The notes beneath the pieces are model-generated. The model was not told the DNA's origin. It did no database searches and saw only the letters and a program-made list of their open reading frames with translations. A program made the translations under genes and the position numbers. A DNA stretch of 64,000 bases from assembly GCA_028551475.1 (NCBI GenBank), contig CM052361.1:17797274-17861273 (forward strand), read 5' to 3'. Shown here piece after piece: positions 33,860 to 45,370 of the stretch. The stretch is from Casuarina equisetifolia (Eukaryota; Streptophyta; Magnoliopsida; Fagales; Casuarinaceae). Position 1 is the first letter of the stretch. The number at the start of each line of letters is the position of its first letter.

Positions 33860-35330
33860 AACTTGAATGATGTAAGGCATATTCCAAAATTAAGGAGAAA
33901 TCTAATCTTGGCCACTATCCTCGACAAAGAAGGCTATTATACCCACTTGGGAGATGGTGACTATAAAATTACTAAATGTGCATTGGTGATTGTAAAGGTA
34001 AGAAAGATATCACATTATGTTTAATTAAAAATATGCAGTACAATTAGTTAATGTTGTAGCTCAAAATGATTAAAGACTTTAACATTTGAGGCTTAATCAT
34101 ATGAGTGAAAAACACCTTAAGGCGTTACACTTTAGTAGGAGGTTTAAAGGCTTGAATGATGTTGTTTCAAATTCTATGAGGATTGCATATTAGGAAATAT
34201 GAAAAGATTTAGATTTTTGTGAGATGGGTCTAAGAAGAAGAAATTAGCATTAGTGTATATTATGTATAGGGTCTAGTCAAGTTGCTTTGCTTGGAGGTTT
34301 GAGATATTTTGTGACATTTAAAGATGATTATACAAGAAAGACTTGGATCTATATGATACAAAACAAGTATGATATATTTGAATTATTCAAGAAGTGGAAG
34401 GCATTGGTTGGGAACCAAACAAACTTAAAGCTTAAGGCTTTTCAATCTAACAATAGGGAAGAATACTATAGTAAAGAGTTTGATAATTTATATGCATGAG
34501 AAAGAATTAGGAAAATCTAGGTTACCACAAGAACTCCACAGAAAAATGGAGTTGTAGAGTAGATATAAACCACATAATACTTGAGAAAGGAAGAGTTATG
34601 CTTTATTATGTAGGACTTTTAAAAAGCTGTCGCGGTGATGCTTTTGATATAACAGTTTTTTTATTAAATAAAAGCCCTTTTACAATGTTGAATCTTAATG
34701 TTCCTAAAAAAAGTGGATAGGAAAACAAGTGAATTACTCATATCTCGATGTATTTAGGTGTAAGGTATATATATTTTATTAAGGATAAAGATAGGAATAA
34801 GTTAGACCTCAAAGCTTAAAAATTCTATTTCCTTAAATATGATAGAGATGAATATGACTATAGATTGTTGGATAGTAGAATGAAAATATACAAATTTAGA
34901 GATATAATGTTCAATGAAAAGAAACTTAACAAGGATAGAAAGGATGGAGAGGTGTAGAAGAAGCCTGATGTTATTGATACAAACTTGAATGCTCTAGAGA
35001 AATCAAATAGAGGTAATTTTGAAGAGCTTTTCCTAACCTTATGTTTAGAAAGCTTAAAGGAGGAGAAATCACACACACTCCACCTATTACTCCATCTTTG
35101 AGAAGATCCACTAGGGAGGGGCATGTTCCTTATAGGTATTTTGCATCTTTGAATTTAGACTAGCTAGGAGGCTTTCAAATGTAATAATAAGGCCAAATAG
35201 AAAAAAAAAAAAAAAAGCTATGAATGAATAGTATAATTCTTTGACATCTAAACAAATTTGGGATTTGGTTGAGCTACCTATGGACAAAAAAGCATTGTGT
35301 TTTATTGGAATATGAGAATTAATATTTTTT
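33860..35330 (+). pseudogene. Second Copia family remnant (protease/integrase), copy I
   Basis: Directly after the first remnant comes a piece of a different Copia lineage. LNLNDVRHIPKLRRNLIL...GYYTHLGDGDYKITKCALV (33860-34000) is the post-protease and pre-integrase segment. LRHF-like and integrase-core FVTFKDDYTRKTWIYMIQNKYDIFELFKKWKALV (34311-34420) follow, then SNNREEYYSKEF. An RT start, MNE-YNSL...IWDLVELPMDKKAL, is visible near 35220-35300. Stops are frequent. The copy II counterpart starts near 45370, so the chimeric join predates the duplication of the HCT-like unit. Confidence 0.75.
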
Positions 35331-37430
35331 ACGATGATCTAAATTAAGGATAATATTAATTCTTATTTTGATAAACTTATGAATATTATCTTTTGGCCAT
35401 ATTATGGTTATTAGGAAGAATATTATTTTCATAACAATTGATTAATTTTTAAGATATTCCTTGTGGCCATACATAGCTGTACTTAGAGGAATGGTGCATT
35501 TGTGGTTTCATGAAAATAATTATTGGAACACTTGTTATATGGCTTTTATACTTTTATTCTATGGGACCAAGTACTTTGACAAAAAATTTTATTTTCTAGT
35601 TTAGTTTAATAAATGCCAAAAGAAGGAGTTGGATTGTGTTAAAAAGAAAAGGCCCGCAGTAATGCAACCCATGTGAACCAACCCTTCAAAAGAAAAAGGA
35701 AGACAAGGCTAGAAAAAAAGCCCATGGTTATTAGAGGCTTAACTTGCTAGATAAGCAAATAAAGAAGGCTTTCACATGTTGTGCAAGAAGCAATAGAAAG
35801 GTAAGGTATCAAACAAAAGATGGGAGAATGTGGCCATTAGTTGTCCAAGTGTTTGATCAAGTCTACACATCATTTGGCACACTATCTAAGTTTATGCATC
35901 CCATCACAAACAGAGCGGAAAGAGCTTAAATTAGAAAAGAAGAAAAAACCTTGCACAAGTTTCACAAAGCCAAGAAAGGTCTTTTGATCACTTATCCAAA
36001 CAACACAATGTAAGAAGATATTGCAAAATTTTTGCATTTTAGGGTGATGCTTTTGATAGAACAATTTTTTTTATTAAATAAAAGCCCTTTTACAATGTTG
36101 AATCTTAGTGTTCCTAAAAAAATTAGATAGGAAAACAAGTGAATTACTCATACCTTAAGGTATTTGCGTATAAGGTATATACATTTTATTAAGGATAAAG
36201 ATAGGAATAAGTTAGACTTCAAAGCTTAAAAATTCTATTTCCTTAAATATGGTGAACATGAATATGTCATAGATTGTTGGATGGTAGAATGAAAATGTAC
36301 AAATTCAGAGATATAATGTTCAATGAAAAGAAACTAAACAAGGATAGAAAGGATGGGGAGGTGTAGAAGAAGCCTGATGTTATTGATATAGACTTGATGC
36401 TTTAGAGAAATCAAATAATGGTAATTGTAAGGAGCTTTTCCCAACTTCATTTTTAGAAAGCTTGAAGGAGGAGGAATCACACACTCCACCTATTACTCCA
36501 TCTTTGAGAAGATCCACTAAGGAGGGGCATGCTCCTCATAGGTATTCCACATCTTAGAATTTAGACTAGGTAGGAGGCTTTCAAATGTAATAATAAGGCC
36601 AAATAGAAACAGAGCTATGAATGAATAGTATAACTCTTTGATGTCTAACCAAATTTGGGATTTGGTTGAGCTACCTAAGGACAAAAGAACATTGTGTTCT
36701 ATTGGAATATAAGAATTAATATCTTTTATGATGATCTAAATTAAGGATAATATTGATTATTATTTTGATAATCATGAATATTATCTTTTGGCCATATTGT
36801 GGTTATTGGGAAGAATATTATTTTCATAACAATTGATTAATTTTTAAGATATTCCTTATGGCCATACACAATTGTACTTAGAGGAATGGTGCATTTATGG
36901 TCGTATGAATTGGAACACTTGCTGTATGGGTTTTATACATTTATTCTACGGGATTAGGTACTTTGAGAAAAAAATTTATATTTTGATTTAATTTAATAAG
37001 GGCCAAAAGGAGTTGGATTGTGCTAAAAAGAAAAGGCCTATAGTAATGCAATCCATGTGACCAACCCTTCAAAAGAAAAAGGAAGACAAGGCTAGAAAAA
37101 AAGCCCATGGTTATTAGAGGTTTGGCTTGCTAGATAAGCAAATGAAGAAGGCTTTCACATGCTATGCAAGAAGCAATAGAAAGGCAAGGTATCAAATAGA
37201 AGATGGGAGAATGTGGCCTCTAGTTGTCCAAGTGTTTGATTAAGTCTACACATCATTTGCACACTATCTAAGTTTATGCATCCCATCACAAATAAAGAGG
37301 AAAGAGCTTAAATTAAAAAAGAAGAAAAAAACCTTGCACAAGTTTCACAAAGCAAAAAAGGTCTTTTGATCACTTATCCAAACAGCACAGTATAAGAAGA
37401 TATTCCAAAAGTTTTGCATTTTTTGAATCA
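34636..37430 (+). repeat. 1.4-kb tandem duplication in Copia remnant
   Basis: The segment beginning gtgatgcttttgatata at 34636 is repeated from gtgatgcttttgataga at about 36043. The first copy runs to about 36042 and the second to about 37430. Both carry the same landmarks: aataaaagcccttttacaatg, agaagcctgatgtt, the RT-like DLVELP segment and cccatcacaaac near the end. Copy II of the larger unit (46166-47560) has this segment only once. The tandem step therefore took place in copy I after the two diverged, or one unit was lost in copy II. Confidence 0.75.
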
Positions 37431-37853
37431 AAAGCCACACATGGGTTTTCCTTTCTCAGAAACAAAAACAATCTTTTCTGTCTCTCTAATTTGCCATTCT
37501 CTCCTTCCTTTCTCTCCATCATTGTCCAGCTATAGAAATTGATAATTGCAATAGCTATTGATAGATCTTTGCGTCCTTAAGTTTGATTCATTGAGATGCT
37601 CCAACAATTTGATTCTTACTTGCTTAAAAGGGAGATAACAACACAAAGAAAAGGGGAGCAACTTGCACAGAAAAAGATTGTGTTAAATCTATTTGCTTTA
37701 TTTCTCTCAATCTTAAGTTGTATCTGATTATTTGAGTTATATTGTAACTATTTCTATAGTATTATTAGTATGTGCAAAAATCCCTAGAAACCAATGATTG
37801 TATTTATTAGGGCTTATCATATGTCCTTTTAAGTTAATCTTTGACATCTTAAT
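37431..37853 (+). repeat. Shared end of HCT-Copia unit, copy I
   Basis: This non-coding stretch matches 47561-48008, for example in the pyrimidine-rich ccattctctccttcctttctc and in gatgctccaacaatttgattc. Similarity ends after tatgtccttttaagttaatc, which marks the right limit of the duplicated unit. It may be the LTR or leader of the retroelement whose remnant precedes it; no matching partner LTR was found. Confidence 0.55.
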
Positions 37854-38714
37854 TTTGAATGTTATGGTTCAAAAACCCAAAAACATGACAAATTAGGCTA
37901 ATTTTCAAGCCATTATTAAGAAAACAACTATACTATGCAAAGTAGCAAATAAACTAGTGTTTTATTTGATTGTTTTGAGAAGAGGATAGATGTATAAAGT
38001 TTGATCCATCAATGTATATATGTACTCCTATGTGAAAAAAAAAGCAGCAAAAGATTTGCTAGCTTGAAAGTGCTTTAATATATTGAATACAAGTGTTTTA
38101 TTGTTGTTTAACAACAATGATTGTGATTTCAACTCCTAACTCACATTGATTGATACATCTATTATGATGTTGTGAGTCATGGAAAGTTTTGAATCAGTTT
38201 ACTCTATTTGGTAATTGATTCTATACTACTATTTTGTAAATGATTGTAGAAGATATCTTTCTCTTGCTATATTACACATAAATGTTGGTGATTTTGAAAC
38301 TAGGTTTAAGAGTCTCAAAATCCTAATTGTAATGATTCTAAGGCTTTTTATATGTGTGTTTATTGAATCAAAATTGAGTTGTTCTATATTGTTTTTTAGC
38401 TTAAACTAACTTGTTTTGCCTCACTATATACAAAATAAAGAAAAGCCTAAGAAGGAATATATGGTGAGGTAGAACATATTGAAATATTTTGTGGATAAAT
38501 GTCAAGTATGTTGTAAAGCTGACACATCTATGTAATTTTTTTTTTATTTCTTTACATAATTATTATATTATTGAGATGGCCTATGTGCCTTAAGTACTTG
38601 TGATAAGATAGTGTTTTATGTTATTGTAACAAGATTGAATGTCTTGGTGTGTAGTTGCAAGGGTGAGGGTTTGCTAAAAGTTTAAGCTGTGTGGCCTATT
38701 GTTGTTGTAATTGT
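37854..38714. other. Intergenic between duplicated units
   Basis: AT-rich sequence with no recognised gene, repeat partner or structural RNA inside the window. It lies between the end of unit copy I and the block A start of unit copy II. Confidence 0.5.
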
Positions 38715-40107
38715 TAAGTAAGTTAACAATGAACCTCTCTTTTGTTAGTGAAGGGACTACCTAATTAGTTGGTTGTTGTAAGAAACGTAGGTACTAAGTG
38801 ATTTCCGTTGAACTACGTAATTTGTTTTGTACTTAATTATTTTTATTATCTCTATTGCTCAATATCAGTTGTATATTTGATTTACATTTATGCAAAGTTA
38901 ATTGCATTTAGGTATTGCCTCTAAGATTAAAATTAGTTAGAAAAATACAATAAGCAAAGACTTTAGCTAAAGAAACTCAGCCTAATTCATCCCAATATAG
39001 TAAGCAAAAACTTCAATTAAAGATTTTTTATTGAGAAATCTTGCTCATTCTATGTGCTAAAATTTGATTTCAAAATCTCATGTAAAAAGATACCCAACTA
39101 ATACTTAATCATCATTCACAGCAAGAATATTTTATTCACATATTTATGCATTTAAAACAAAATTTACTTACAAAATGACAAGACCAAACTCCATATCTTC
39201 AGCAAGGAAAGTAAGAAGCCCACGAGTTCGCTACAGAGCTAGATACAATTTGTTCTAAAAAGGGCCGAGGCCTAAGTAGCTTCCATACCGCATGTGCTCT
39301 CTACATGTGCTCAATTAAGGTTGTTGGTCCTAAAATATACAAATTAGAGATAAGATACTTGTATTTGTGGCCAATGAGAAGTAATCACTATATATTTACT
39401 TTTTACAATTACACTACCAACTTCTTGTAATTTCACAAAGAAAGGCTTATATGTGATATTTGACTTCTCTAGTGCTAAGCGTTTAAAAATTTGGCAAGTT
39501 AGTTACCATTTTTTATAAATGTTGTAGACCATCACAAAATTTAAGCTTTCTTTTTGCACCTTTTTCTTTATTATCGAGAGTAAAATTATTATTTTCATTT
39601 TCAATTATAGCAACCTTTTTCTTTTATGTTCTTTCATAATATTACAACCATTATTTTCATTGTTAATTGTAATGATTATTAATGAGTAACTAGGATAAAA
39701 ATAATAATGATGTTGATGAGCAGACGATTTGTATCAATTGGCAATTTGAGGCTACAAAGCTTCTTTTGAGGAAGTGCTAACTTGATAAAACAACGTGGTT
39801 TCCATATGGTTTAGATCCGAATTTTTTTTAATAACTAAAATACATTCTTTTTGAATAAACTAATTTTAAGGATAAAGTTTTTTAAATTAATATTAGAGTT
39901 CAATTAAAACTTCTCCAACACAAACTTTACAATCTTACCCAAAAAGAATGTTTTAAAATATAAACATTCTATAACAATACTCAAAGCCCGCCGAGTATGC
40001 CATCTGATGAATAATCGTAATCGGATGTTGGATTGAGCTTAGCAATGTAGTTTCCCAAACGCTAAGCAAGTTCGAGGCTTTTTTCATGCTTTTTGTTCTT
40101 CTCTTGG
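38715..40107 (+). repeat. AT-rich repeat block A, copy A3
   Basis: This is a full-length single copy of block A. It matches A1/A2 (19455-21595) and, in its last part, A4 (21596-22053). It has no tandem duplication and no 772-bp insertion. It leads directly into the HCT-like 2 upstream region, which shows that block A belongs to the duplicated unit. No coding content. Confidence 0.75.
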
Positions 40108-40663
40108 GGTTTTTTTAAGCCTATTGATAGCCCGTGGTCTGTAAATCTTTAGTGAGGCGACAGCCACCAACGCAATAATGAGGAGAAGTGGTTGAAACAG
40201 GACAGTGACTGCATCACGTGACTGCTTAGTGGTACGCACTTATCACTCTTTAGTCGATGCATCAATTAACAGTAGTGTCCCAAATTGCTTTTTGTCAAGA
40301 TCAAGATAGGCACATGATGCGTGGCTGATTTTGAGACCGGCTGACTGGCCATCTTGTTTCAACGGTTGGATCAAACCCCCACAGCCTGTGAGACGACCGC
40401 CGCGTACCTATGGGTGATTTAACAGGAGCCAAACCCAAAAAGGACAGCGAGCTTCTATTAGTGCGATCCAGCCAAGAAGAAAGATTCTCCTCCATCCGTG
40501 TTATATCCATGAAAGCGAAGAAAGAAAAGACAAAAAATATTAAGATAAGAATTTAATGGTGAATTCTCTCCTGTGATGAACAAGCAGTAACTACAATTGG
40601 TCCCTAGACCTGATTATAAGAAACAAGGTCGGAATCTGCATTCTTAGAAGTCCCGACCCAAAA
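40108..40663 (+). promoter_or_regulatory. HCT-like 2 upstream region
   Basis: This is the uninterrupted counterpart of 22826-22954 plus 28687-29511. It shows the pre-insertion state of the site hit by the young Copia (…ggtacgcacttatcac at about 40231). It contains a G-box core, CACGTG, at about 40217. About 350 bp present upstream of HCT-like 1 is missing here. Regulatory function is inferred from position only. Confidence 0.45.
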
Positions 40664-41160
40664 ATGATAACCTTCAAGTCTTCCTCCATAGTTGTTCCAA
40701 ACGAGCACACCCCAAATGGGCTACTACCGTTATCGGAGGCCGACCAAGCCATGCAGTGGACTCATGCACCTCTTATCGTCATTTACAAACCCAAGAACAG
40801 CAACGGAAATAATACCATTCCGTTTGAGATTGAAACGATGAAAAGTTCCCTGAGCCGCGTGTTGGTGCACTACCACCCACTAGCTGGCCGACTACACTGG
40901 ATCGAAGGAGGTCGACTCGAACTTCATTGCAATGCCCTGGGAGCTCAACTGTTGGAAGCTTACTCTGACGCAGAACTGGATGAGCTAGGTGATTTCACAC
41001 CCACCGGAAGGATCCGAGATCTGATCCCTAAAATTGATTATACTTCTCCAATCGAGCTGTGGCCCTGTTACTGGTCCAACTGACGAGGTTTCGCTGTAGT
41101 GGCCTTTGCGTTGGAATAGCCATCTCCCACATAATTGCTGATGGCCTTGCTGTAGCTCAC

Positions 41161-41240
41161 TTCATCAACGCATGGGCTAAGTTGGCTCGGGGAGACGAAC
41201 TTCATCAACGCATGGGCTAAGTTGGCTCGGGGAGACGAAC
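41161..41240 (+). repeat. 40-bp tandem duplication in HCT pseudogene
   Basis: The 40-bp unit starting ttcatcaacgcatggg and ending gacgaac occurs twice in direct succession (41161-41200 and 41201-41240). HCT-like 1 has it once. Because 40 is not a multiple of three, it adds a frameshift. It lies 18 bp before the TRIM insertion. Confidence 0.95.
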
Positions 41241-41258
41241 TGTGGAGCGATGAGATGC

Positions 41259-41610
41259 TGTTGAAAGATTAAAATATCTAGTCTCACATTAGGTAAGGTG
41301 ATAAGAGAGCCTGACCTTATAAATTTTCGTTAACAATCTACTATAGTACAGTTCTGTGTTTTAGTTGGGTTCATTTAATTTCTAATATAGTATCAGAGCC
41401 GGCCCTGTGTCCTGCCTACCTTGGTGTGGTTCCTTTAGATTAGTCCTATCTCTCACCGCGCCCAACATAAGATTGCGGGAAGTGTTGGAAGATTAAAATA
41501 TCCAGTCTCACATCGGGTAAGACGACAGGAGAGCCTGACCTTATAAACTTCTGCTAGCAACCCACTATTACACAATTTTGTATTTTAGTTAGGCCATTCA
41601 ATTTCTAATA
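41259..41610 (+). mobile_element. TRIM retroelement (352 bp) in HCT pseudogene
   Basis: Terminal-repeat retrotransposon in miniature, plus strand. The LTRs at 41259-41387 and 41483-41610 (129 and 128 bp) begin TGTTG(A/G)AAGATTAAAATAT and end CAATTTCTAATA or a variant. The 95-bp interior begins with TAGTATCAGAGCCGG, one base from the initiator-Met primer-binding site, and ends in a purine-rich gattgcgggaag before the 3' LTR. A perfect 5-bp target duplication, GATGC, flanks it (41254-41258 and 41611-41615). HCT-like 1 has the uninterrupted site (gagatgccatttc). The two LTRs differ at a dozen or more positions, so it is not very recent. No coding capacity. Confidence 0.93.
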
Positions 41611-42445
41611 GATGCCATTTCATGATCAAACAGTGCTGCGATCACGAGAATCGCTTATGCCGCCACGTTTTCATCATTTGGAGTTCACCAAGCCACCACT
41701 TCTAATCGGTTGCTCGGACTCTAAAGCAGAGCAAAAGAAAGAAATTAGTATCGCCATGCTGAAAGTCACCCAGGAGCAAGTTAAGGAACTTTAGAGGAAA
41801 GCCAATGAAAGGTTGAATTATCAAAGCGTAGTGATGATGCGACCCTATAGTCGGTACGAAGCTATCTCCGGCCACATATGGAGGTGCGCATGTAAGGCAC
41901 GCGCAGGCGATAAATGTCAGACAACAAGATTCCGCCTCGGAGCCGACGTTAGAAATCGGCTAATACCACCTCTCCCTAAAGGATACTTCGGCAATGCAAT
42001 TTTTATTACCGAAACATCTCCGTGTTCCTATGGTGACCTCTTGTCCAAGCCTTTGAGTTATGCTGCTGGGAAATTGAGGGAAGCAATTGAGAGGCTTACA
42101 GATGATTACATAAGGTCAGCTCTTGATACTATAACGAGTCAAAAAGATGTTTCTTGGCTGAGGAAAAACTTCCACATCAGGGGAGTCACAGAATCTTTCT
42201 TAGGGAATCCCAATGTTACCATCACCAGCTGGATCAATTTGCCTTTCTACAGCGCAGATTTTGGATGGGGAAGGCCTCTACACATTGGACCGGGGTTCTT
42301 AAACTCTGATGGCAGGGCATTTATCCTACCAAGTCCGGGAGATGGATCTCTCACCATAGCACAGGGTTTTCAAACACAGTACATGGATTCTTTTAAGAAA
42401 GCCTTCTATGAGGATATGATGGAGCAGTCGTCTACCACGTTGTGA

Positions 42446-42640
42446 TTTTTGATGGATCTCTGCTGAATTCTAGCCTAAAGTTTGTTTTTAATTGGCCTCA
42501 TTGAAGTAACTATGGCAAGAAAATGATTATTGATGGATAAGCCAAAAATACGTTTGGGTAAAGTTCAGTTCCTCTTCCAAGAGGAACTCCGGTGTACCCA
42601 ATAAGTGTTTTGGGTAAAGCATCTGTTAGGGTTATTTTCA
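42446..42640 (+). other. HCT pseudogene 3' flank
   Basis: Matches 30898-31070 after HCT-like 1, including aggaactccggtgt and gttttgggtaaagcatc. Former 3' untranslated region; nothing else was seen. Confidence 0.5.
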
Positions 42641-45370
42641 ATTCTGTAAGTAAAGTTTTCTCTCCAATAATTATTATGGATTCAACTATTATTGATGATT
42701 TTTCTTGCAATATTGAAGTTTTCTTATCCAACCCAAGACTTAAACATTGGCTTGCATAAGCAAATTTTGCTTCCTCGTCCCAACATAGTTTCATAACTCG
42801 ATCCAATTGTATTCCTTCCAATAAGATTTCTTATTATGATACTAGTAAAATTTTTCTTTTGCATTCACGTTTGGGCTATAGTGCAATTTTTTGTTTTCCA
42901 ACTTGTCATGTGTGTCCCCTCACTCAAACGTGCGCCTTTACCAATCAGTGATTCACGCATCTCATCCCCATTTGCATTAATCCACTTGGGAACCATATCC
43001 CTCGTTACGGTGGCTTAAGATATTTTCCAAATATTATTGATGATTTTTTCTTGCAATATTTGTTTTATTGTGCAATATAAGAACCAAATATTGGCCCGCA
43101 TGACCAACTTCTGCTCCCTTGTCCCAACATGGTTTTATAACTCGATCCAATGCCTATGCACAAATAAGGCTCATAATATATATATATTTTAATCATGAAT
43201 GGTCTTCCTCCTTTTGTTAAGTCCATGGAATTCATTATGAAAGTTTATACCCATATACTCCTATACAATAAAATAAAATAAAAAAGAGAGGTCCTTGAGC
43301 CTAGACAACTCCGGCTTCTAGATGTTGTTATGACCCTAAAACGGCAAAGCCCATATTCCCGAACTTTTTTGGAGAAATGTTATGGTCACTATATCCTACT
43401 TAATCATTAGAATGCGAAGCCATATTTTGGGAAGACAAACCCTACACAAGCCTATTTTTGGGAGGGCCCCTAAAAATAGTTATTTGAGGGTCCGTTAATG
43501 TCTACGTTATGTTACTATTTTTAGATTTGAGATAAATTTATACCACGAGCCACCAAACGTATTTTCATGGGCTATTCAATTCTATGAAAAGGTTATGATC
43601 AGGATGTAACTTTCCATGATTATTTTTCCTTTCCAAGCCCAAGCGTTTCACACATCACTAGCCCAATCATGCGTTCCTACTTGATAATGATTTACTTCGT
43701 AGTGCTGGTTCTGATCCAATTATCAAGCACAGGGACTTCCCAACCACCTTCCTTGGAGCCTTCGTCACGACTTTCCTCACCTATCAGGACGTAACTTTCC
43801 ATGATTATTTTTCCTTTCCAAGCCCAAGCGTTTCACACATCACTAGCTCAATCATGCGTTCCTACTTGATAATGATTCACTTCAAAGTGCTGGTTCTGAT
43901 CCAATTATCAAGCACAGGAACTTCCCAACCACCTTCCTTGGAGCCTTCGTCACGACTTTCCTCACCTATCAACCAGACAAAGATAACCAGACCACAGTTA
44001 ATATACTCTCCTATGGGGTACAGATGCAAATTCATATTCATTTGGGCTTTCTCCCACGGAGGTCACCCGACGAGGATTATGTCTACTCCACTCTTCCATT
44101 AGAAATTGCTTGTACTACTTTCCCTTAAATCACCCTTACACACACATATTGTATAAGTTGATATCTATAGGCAATGAGGCTAAGGCATATGTTAAGGCCT
44201 CCAACGTCCCAAATGGAAACTTGCAATGGAAGAGGAACTTAAAGCTTTATATGATAACAAGACTTGGGATGTCGTACCATTATCCCTTTGTTAAGAATCC
44301 ATTGGATGTGTCTAGTCAAGAACTGTGGAGGGCTAATGTATCCTTAGATGTTCTCCTTACAAATGGGTTAAGTATCAAGTTGGCATGATAGCTTAACATT
44401 AAAAAGCCAATTCTATGGCAAAAGCATTTAGACAAAGAGAGGGACTTGATATTGAGAAAAACTTTTCCCAAATGAGCAAAGACGTGCTTTTCTTTTTCTT
44501 TTTTAGCTATGCTCTATGAATGATAACTCCATCAAATAGATGTTTACAATACTTTCTTGATGATGACTTGGATGAAGAAATTTGACTCCTTCTAAGGTTT
44601 CAAAATTAGGGGAAGAATTGAGTATATAGATTGTGTAAATCTCTATATGGACTCAAGAGAGCTTTTAAATTGTGAAATACCAAGTTTGGGGTCATCTTCA
44701 CAAATGTTAGATGTCATCAATTCAAGTATGATTATGCCTTATTTACTTGGGAGAAAGGAAAATCATCCCTCGTCTTATTAATTTATTTTGATTATATACC
44801 AATTACTAGTAATGATAAAGCCATAATTGGAGCATTGAAAAGGCATCTACATTCTAGTTTCCACAATTGGCTTTTGGAGTTTTTTTTTTATTTCTTGGAA
44901 GACAAAGAAGCACTATATTGTATCAAGATCTTTAGCAATGAGTAAAAGATCATGGAAATCACTATCTATAAAAGGTATTTAGATTTGGAGTTTACTACTT
45001 GATCTTGAAATTGAAGTAATAAACCAACAAAATTATGTTGTGAGAATAATGTGACAATTAATATAACAATGAATCTAGTCTTTTATTAGAGGATATGGTA
45101 CATTGAAATTGATTGTCACTTCATAAGAAAAAAAATTTAGGAGTGCATAATTAAGTCAATGAAAATCAACACAAAGGAGAAACCTATAAATATTTTTACA
45201 AAGCCATTGTGCTATAAATAGAATTTGTACTAATTAAGGAAAGTTGGTGTTTAGGTGATTGGTTCTTGCATGTTGTGTAGGTGCATGACTAATTATTGCA
45301 TCAAATTAGGTGAATCTCTAGTTTGAAGAAGCAGCTGGCTATGTCATGATCATCAACTGAATCAAAGTAT
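42641..45370 (+). pseudogene. Rotted Copia pol, copy II
   Basis: Counterpart of 31056-33859. It keeps the integrase zinc remnant LGYSAIFCFPTCHVCPL (about 42870-42925), the integrase end, and RT pieces DLDEEI, LYGLKR and YDYALFTWEKGKSSLVLLIYFDYI. Part of the protease region present in copy I is lost or rearranged near 42640-42830. A 185-bp segment is doubled in tandem (43601-43785 and 43786-43970, starting aggatgtaactttcc or aggacgtaactttcc); copy I has it once near 32240. It is not functional. Confidence 0.75.

Larger units (their letters stand above)
40664..42445 (+). pseudogene. BAHD hydroxycinnamoyltransferase-like pseudogene
   Basis: Paralogue of the gene at 29512-30897, very similar along its whole length. 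The start ATG at 40664 is followed by ITFKSSSIVVPNEH. Four lesions disable it. One base is missing near 41066 (ccctgtta against cccttgtta), giving a stop at 41081-41083. A 40-bp tandem duplication (41161-41240) shifts the frame. A 352-bp TRIM is inserted at 41259. An in-frame TAG stands at 41792-41794, where the paralogue has GAG. The HIIADG and DFGWG motifs are still readable, the latter as ADFGWGRPLHIGPGF, so inactivation is fairly recent. No full-length enzyme can be made. Confidence 0.95.
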
